A stretch of 64,000 nucleotides of DNA from contig JBHGNT010000001.1 of assembly GCA_043228905.1 (NCBI GenBank), forward strand, positions 34,844,001 through 34,908,000, given 5' to 3'. Shown in pieces: positions 58,163 through 64,000 of the stretch. Every line of letters begins with the position of its first letter. Positions within the stretch are counted from its first letter, which is position 1. Both the position numbers and the translations under genes were made by a program. The notes below the pieces were generated by a model. It searched no databases. It had not been told where the DNA came from and saw only the letters and a program-made list of their open reading frames with translations. The stretch comes from Azolla caroliniana (Eukaryota; Polypodiophyta).

Positions 58163-58670
58163 GTGTTTATTTGGAGAGTTATGGTTGGAGTTTTACCATT
58201 AGAGGATGCATTAAAAAAAAGAAACATTACTAAAGGATTGTGTTTCTTTTGTTCGGTGGAATTGGAACATAGTAGGCATCAATTTATTTCATGCCCGATG
58301 GCAAGGATGGTTTGGAGGTGTATCAATTTAGTGTGGATGTCTCTAACAGGAGTAAGTTTATCTTCCTTCAGTTGGGTTTTTGCACATATGGAGAACAATG
58401 AACCGATGCCTCATTTTCAAATTATTTTTGAGTTCTTGAGGCCTATGGTTCAATTGGAATATGCGGAATGCCTTCATTTTTTATTCGCAAGTCGGGGTGA
58501 GAAAATATGTTCTAAAGTTAAAAGGACTTCTTTCGTGGCAATTGACAGTGCTAGAGAAGTCACGAAATCTCAACCAGGAAGAGAGAGAACTCTGCAAGGT
58601 CACATATCATCATACTCGCCATTTGAATTGGTGTGTAGGGTGGCATTGAGTTTGGTGTCGTAGTATTCTT
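58163..58670 (+). pseudogene. LINE ORF2 fragment with zf-RVT-like part
   Basis: The start resembles the zinc-binding region of plant LINE reverse transcriptases: 'FIWRVMVGVLPLEDALKKRN', 'CFFCSVELEHSRHQFISC', 'MVWRCINLVW'. The frame stays open to 58663 but the later part is not recognisable. GA microsatellites lie on both sides (about 58130-58157 and 58760-58790). Confidence 0.65.
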
Positions 58671-58754
58671 TAGATCCCTAGATAGAAGGGTTCTATACTT
58701 TGTAGTAAGTTAGTCATGGTGGTGTTTTTTCTTTCGTAATGAAAGCCATTATTT

Positions 58755-58792
<38 letters not shown>

Positions 58793-59010
58793 TTGGAAGT
58801 TGGTGTAATAGTTGGTCTCACAATCTCTTTATCAACACAAGTCATAAAGATATTTGAACATAAAATTAGTGCTAGATTTATTATATTAAGAAATATATCA
58901 AAGTCATGGTATGATACTCATATCATGTGTAGGCGATATGGAGTTCATGAATGACAATCAAAACTCGAATAGTTTGTCTTGGACAATATAAGAACTAACT
59001 TTCCTTTTAT

Positions 59011-60684
59011 TCAAAGCATGGAAATAGGTATGTTCTTGATGAAAGGCTTCTTCTTTGGCACAGTAACCAAGAGGATACCATTCTCATCAAATGCAGTAAT
59101 CTCCTCTGGCTTCACATACCCTGGAAGGAAAAACTTGCGAAAAAATGTGCCAGTGGCCCTCTCCTTTAAGTGCCATTTTCCATATGTAGTTTCCTCATTT
59201 TTACGCACGCCAGCTATTTGAAGAGTATCCCCACCAAGAACTTGTACTTTCACATCCGTGGCTTTCATACCTAAGTAAGAGAAAAGTCTTATTTTTATTA
59301 TTAGAAAATAAGATCTTCATTACATATACATTTAAATTTAGACCGTATCAATGAAGCACCTTACGAGAAACATGAATAAGAGAATGAGGTTATGCACGAT
59401 ATAGTCTTTCCAAATTCCTATTCTAGAATTATTTTGAGAATAAAAATCTAAATTTATGGATGCAAAAAATAAGGTTCCTCAATATGCATGCATTTAAATT
59501 TAAATAGTGTCAATGAAAGACCTTACCAAAAACATGAATGATCAAATCAAAATAGGTATTTTGGTAAGGTGGAGTGGTTCTACTCAACACCAAAGTGCTT
59601 ATTCAAGCCAATGGTTAGACTTTAGAAAAATATAGGGGATCGGTATAGCTTGTATGTTTAGCCTTATGGCGGTTTTCTAATACTAATGTAGTATCTTTTT
59701 TTTGAAAAAAAAAAAAATATATATATATAGGAAATGAGGTTATTGTAGTTCTAATATTTTCAATTCTAACACCTCTTTCACAACAAGTTTTAGTTTTAAC
59801 ATAATCAACCACCCTATTTAAAGTTTAATCATATTCTTAAACATTTTATGGGATGAAACACATTATGGACACATTAGCACCATACCTAATCAAGAGATGA
59901 TGAGTACAATACAATCAATATTAAGGTCAATGAGAGAAATTTGGGATTACTGACATTTTCCATCATATAATCATATTATCCATTCGGTTGATGCCACTCA
60001 TTCAACATATGCCGTAATTATTTAAAAATATTAACCATAGAAATTATTAGTGAGTGGTTAAAGCATGTACTAATGCAATCAAGTTTAGAAGAATATAATA
60101 ATGACATACTTACTCTTTCAAGAGTATATTCTTTAGCTCTCCAAAAATCCTTACAAACTATGAAGCAAGTGTCTATGGGTGTTTCCCTATCCGATGATTG
60201 TTTTGAATTTCTAAGTGGGTATAGTTTATGCCCATACGGTATACCCATACCCATTAATACACTCAAATACTTGTCGTAAATTAGTATATTAATCGAAAAA
60301 CTCCAAAAAGCTCTTAAGTTTCCCTTAATCCACAGAATACCTCTAATTTTTGTTATTTCTCCTAATGCCCTTGGTCAACCCCTTTTCAATCAAATACATG
60401 TCTTAGAGGGAACCACGAAACATAGCAAAAATTTGGGGGCATTCAGAAAAAGAAAGAAAAACTCGATGGTATTTCAAAGTTTCTCCCTAAAATATAATAT
60501 TATACTTAACAACAATTCTATTGAATGTGTTGTCAAATCTAAGTATCATGATTAATGCATTCTAGTATTTGGAAAGCATGTTAGCGATGTTGCAGAAACC
60601 TGGCAAGTCAAATTTGAAGACATGAGCATTTTCATCCTCGAGCCAGTCCACATTGACATTGCCGTAATTAGAGGGAGAGGACAT
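59011..60684 (-). CDS. HSP20: Small heat-shock protein (HSP20/alpha-crystallin), two exons
   Basis: ATP-independent chaperone that binds unfolding proteins. Exons 60684-60600 and 59270-59011 join with GT-AG borders and restore 'FKFDLPGMKATDVKVQV', the conserved start of the alpha-crystallin domain; the product is 114 aa. Further landmarks are 'WHLKERATGTFFRKFFLPGY', 'AFDENGILLVTVPKKKP' and a C-terminal I-x-I motif (IPI) just before the end SML. The N-terminal arm is only about 10 residues, far shorter than in most plant sHSPs of about 150 aa, and the 1,329-bp intron is unusual for the family. The start is the first ATG below a well-placed TATA box. The class is uncertain: the 'KATDVKVQV' wording suggests class II, while the SML end resembles peroxisomal signals. 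Confidence 0.82.
59640..59720 (+). mobile_element. LINE 3'-tail in the sHSP 5'-side intron region
   Basis: 'actaatgtagtatc', T-run, G, A-run, then a short TA repeat: the LINE tail pattern, inside the sHSP intron and antisense to the gene. Confidence 0.45.
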
Positions 60685-60788
60685 GATATGAATGTAGCGA
60701 GTGAGGTCGTGGTTGTGAGTTTTAAAGATATGATGGGCTTGGTGTAAGCAAGTTTGAGATGAATTGTTAATGACCCATTCATACTCCA

Positions 60789-60881
60789 ATTTATATTGTA
60801 TTCTCCATCATTATCCTTTACTTCCCCTTGCACTTGTCCCTTGCTTCACCTCAAAGTCATATGTTCAACCGAGGAATTTTC
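60789..60881 (-). promoter_or_regulatory. Candidate sHSP promoter: TATA box and heat-shock element
   Basis: On the minus strand TATAAAT lies at 60795-60789, about 105 bases before the ATG. A GAAnnTTC core (GAATTTTC on the plus map, 60874-60881) lies about 80 bases further upstream, the usual place for heat-shock elements. Only one clear GAA-TTC pair is seen. Confidence 0.4.
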
Positions 60882-60899
60882 TCTATTTCATACTTTAAT

Positions 60900-62267
60900 T
60901 CTTTATCCTATGCTTTGTTTTGCTTTTGACCTCCCCTAGAAATAGAGACATATTGGAAATTGTTTTTCTTCTATAAAAGTGGCAACGTATGCTTGGCCTA
61001 GTTCATATCATTTTCTCAAAGAGGCTCCTCCTTGGAAGGAATTGCATTGTGAGAGGATTTTGTTTTCCATATCAATCTATAACTCCTAAAAAAGGGAGAA
61101 GCCAAGACCTAATTACGTTTTGTCATGACTCATATGTATATTACATATATTTTTCTCACAAGGTTATGTCGGTTCATAGTCTCTATAGTGCATTGTGTTT
61201 AGACGCTTGTATTTTAAAGAATCGAGAAGAATGGAACATGAGACACAATGTCGTGGACCATGCCAATGTATGTCAATAAAGACAACAATTGATAACTAAA
61301 TATACATGGTGTGATGGATTTCGTAAAGGAGCCAACGACATGGAAACATGTCACCACTTGCAAATCACCAAGCAAATCTTTTGAACATAAAAAACAGTAT
61401 GTAATGTGTGCAATTAAAAATAGGGGTCATAAATCGTCATATAATTAAAAAATCTCCATTCATATATGGCCTAAATATCATGTATATCCTTGACAATGTT
61501 TACAAAAATTTCAACGTCACCCTTCCCAATACCAAGAGATTGAAGTAGAATTTTAATGTACATAATGATTACTTCATTGACGTAATCTTATCGTTTATTT
61601 CTTAATGGCTTCATTAAATAGCTTAATTAGATAGTTTGCGTAAAGGGTATCTAAGACACCTTAATTAAATGATGAGGGGTATTATTTAGATTACCCATTA
61701 TTATTATTTTTATATATTCATGCAAGTGTTTTTTCATCCTTGTGGTCATACTTTTTTCCTTCAGGCTTTGTAGAAACTTTTTCTCAAATCCAAAATTATC
61801 ACAATGGTTCCTATAAAAACCATACATTTTCTTCATCCTAAGATATCAATTCTACATACATAATTTGCTTTATTGATATATTTTTCTTAAACATATCTAA
61901 GGTAAAAAATTTATACCAAGACCCAAACCCAAACCACTCTTGGCCTCTGTTCTAATTTTGTTTTATTTTTAGGATGAATATTTTGTGGACAGATTGATGA
62001 TGAATGTGCCTAGTTATCACATTTCTACTTAAGGATATAAAGTTTATTTCACGTCACTATCTTAAAACAAAAGGGCATCCATTGAAGTGAAATGAGAGAT
62101 TTTACACATATGATATCACAACATGTGTACGAAAACAATATCTAGAACATACATATGGTGCTAGTCATGTGTCTATACAAATTTGTGTAATTTTTAAATG
62201 ATTCAATGCTATGAAAAGAGTGTGATGATGGTGGTCAAATTTGATCACAATTGTTAAAATCACCTAT
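60900..62267. other. Unassigned sequence right of the sHSP gene
   Basis: No coding exon, RNA or repeat of note was recognised. Confidence 0.4.
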
Positions 62268-62500
62268 TCTCTTTTTTTTGTTTTTTTTTTCCAAAAAAAA
62301 CTCCTTCCATTAGTTATAAAAAAACACTTACTCTTAGCAAGATCTTGCACCATACAAAGTAAATAAAGTTGCACCATAAAAAGAAAGAGACCATTAAAAC
62401 TTTGTCTATACGCTAAAAAGAAAAGGTGATTAGCAAGTTTCGAATCAAGTGATTTTTTTAAAAAGAATAAATCAATCAATCCAAAAGGCAAATCGGTTTG
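62268..62500 (-). mobile_element. LINE 3'-end fragment, family B, copy 2
   Basis: Starts with the T-run, CC, A-run tail and 'actccttccattagttataaa', the same 3' end as the LINE at 50671-52320. About 200 bases of degraded 3' sequence follow. Confidence 0.6.
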
Positions 62501-64000
62501 TAAACTTGGAAAAATGACGTTGAATTCCTACAACAACTATTTTATGGTTATCCTTGGTTAAAGATCTTAACTTTGAACTTTTATCAAATCAATATATAAG
62601 GTAAAATATATGTGGTATCATGAGAAAGCTGAAGTCCATTCACTAACATGTTTATGTCTTCCCAACGCTACAAATTTTTGTGGTGTTAAGAAGAAACTCA
62701 TGTTTGTGCATGACCTCAATCTCTTATGTAACTTGGCCAACTAGCCTTATCCTTGGTGTGTCCTATTTACAACATTGTCGCACCAAAAGGCCACACATGA
62801 CTAATAGTTTACAATCTCCATCTATGTACATGCATACACATAACTTGTGCATGCATCTACAATAGTAATTGTGCATGCATTACCACTCCTAGTTGTGTAG
62901 AAACTCCTCCACCTTGTACCCATTTCCTATTCATAGATACTGAATAAGTAGATTATTGGATTTGAAACATGTATCAGCTAGTCCCAATAATAAGCGCATT
63001 CATTGTGTTATTTGCCATGTTCACCGTCATAAGTGTGATCTTGTTCTACTTACTACAATCTTGAATGAAGTGATTTCACATTTCTTCTTTGAGAGCCATT
63101 GCGCTTAATGTTTGCACAATTTTCTAGCTACAAAGTGATGTAGATAGGATACATTAGAGGGGAACGTCAAATTGATCATTCATATATGTGTTCCAGATCA
63201 TGTCTGTTAGAGGCACCTTAACAAGGTTTGGAAGAGGAGACACTAAGAAGAGAGACACGATTATAAAGAGAATGGATGTTTTGGTATTATTTAAGTTGTG
63301 CTCCAAGAGCAAAAAATTGTATAGCAAGAGTGTCTCGGCCCCAAATGTGAAACACCAAGCACATATCTTTGCATTGAACTCATGGCTAATCATTTGACAT
63401 CTAGTTATATCCCTATTAAGGTCAAAAGTAAGACCTATTTAGGTCATACTGATGGGAGTATGGAGGTTTGAATTGGGGTGTTGATAGGAGATTGAGAAAC
63501 ATTAAAATGAGTATGATTTCTTGGATATCAAGGTCAAGGGTGTTGATATAGTTATCAACAATGTCCACCATGAGTCGACACGTCCCAAAGGGTGAGGGGT
63601 CTAAGCTAGCTAGTGTAGTGAATTGTTATGTGAGGGGGTGAAGCATAGGGAGGGTGTGGCCGTGCCTGCGACAATGTGGCAATTAAGCATCACATGATCT
63701 TTTCTCGGAACAAACATCACACGATCCTTCATTAGTCAGCACCACACGATCCTTTCCTAGAACAAACATGTCCATTGGTTGTGTAACAACAAACTTCCCG
63801 ATACTTCGAAGATGTGTTAGCTTGATCTGATCATACATGCATGTCGGGACCATCTCCTTGGGAAATGGTTTCGAGTTTCATCGATCTATTGTTTCGGTCT
63901 AAATTCACTAATGACATTCCGTTACATCTCAGATCCTCTTTGGGAATGGTTCAAAACAGGAAAGGGTTTATTATTTGGGTGCTCAGTGAGAACTCAGGTG
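62501..64000. other. Unassigned right end of the window
   Basis: AT-rich to about 63400, then somewhat GC-richer with the local repeats 'catcacacgatcctt' and 'caccacacgatccttt' near 63706-63755. No gene recognised. Confidence 0.4.

Noticed and set aside
60684-60789. A longer sHSP starting 35 codons upstream
   Set aside because: That frame begins with TTG, not ATG, and overlaps the likely TATA box.

Overview
The window is nuclear DNA of a land plant. It is AT-rich, genes have many GT-AG introns, and retrotransposons and LINE fragments are dense. One hint points to a leptosporangiate fern rather than a flowering plant: the wording of the broken PPR genes (blocks such as 'AAAYVRMADIFGSAGM' and 'HDSWRK') resembles what I recall of fern PPR proteins. 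That assignment is an inference. Three host genes look intact: a hydroxyproline O-galactosyltransferase of the galectin plus GT31 type (minus strand, seven exons, 6616 down to 1946, 656 aa); a CYP88-like cytochrome P450 resembling ent-kaurenoic acid oxidase (plus strand, nine exons, 45847-54145, 523 aa); and a short small heat-shock protein (minus strand, two exons, 60684 down to 59011, 114 aa). I found no rRNA, functional tRNA or CRISPR.

The centre (about 14.8-36 kb) is a retrotransposon cluster. A young Ty3/gypsy chromovirus (14997-20717) has open gag and pol frames, but its 5' LTR has lost its 3' part and no primer-binding site is visible. A second, older and decayed relative (24395-35866, target duplication GCAAG) sits in the C-terminal part of a PPR pseudogene. 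It is itself split inside gag by a young, GC-rich Ty1/copia element on the minus strand (25824-31324, target duplication CTTAA, LTRs almost identical). The result is a three-deep nest.

The most notable observation is at the gag/pol junction of both gypsy elements. An in-frame GTTAAAC heptamer lies just before the gag stop, followed by a 6-nt spacer and an 11-bp hairpin, and pol lies in the -1 frame. This is the layout of a -1 ribosomal frameshift signal. Heptamer, spacer and loop length are identical in the two diverged copies, and one stem pair changes from G-U to A-U. Both elements' LTRs also begin with an antisense tRNA-like segment with a pol III B-box-like motif. A third such segment lies in a P450 intron.

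The flanks hold LINE remains of several related families, most of them 5'-truncated and recognisable by a shared 3' tail (CTAATG..AAG.., then T-run, GG or G, then A-run). They also hold minisatellites (including one filling intron 1 of the galactosyltransferase), a foldback element, a 124-bp tandem duplication in the P450 leader, a relic of a copia LTR at 57.5 kb, and several long stretches in which I recognise nothing.
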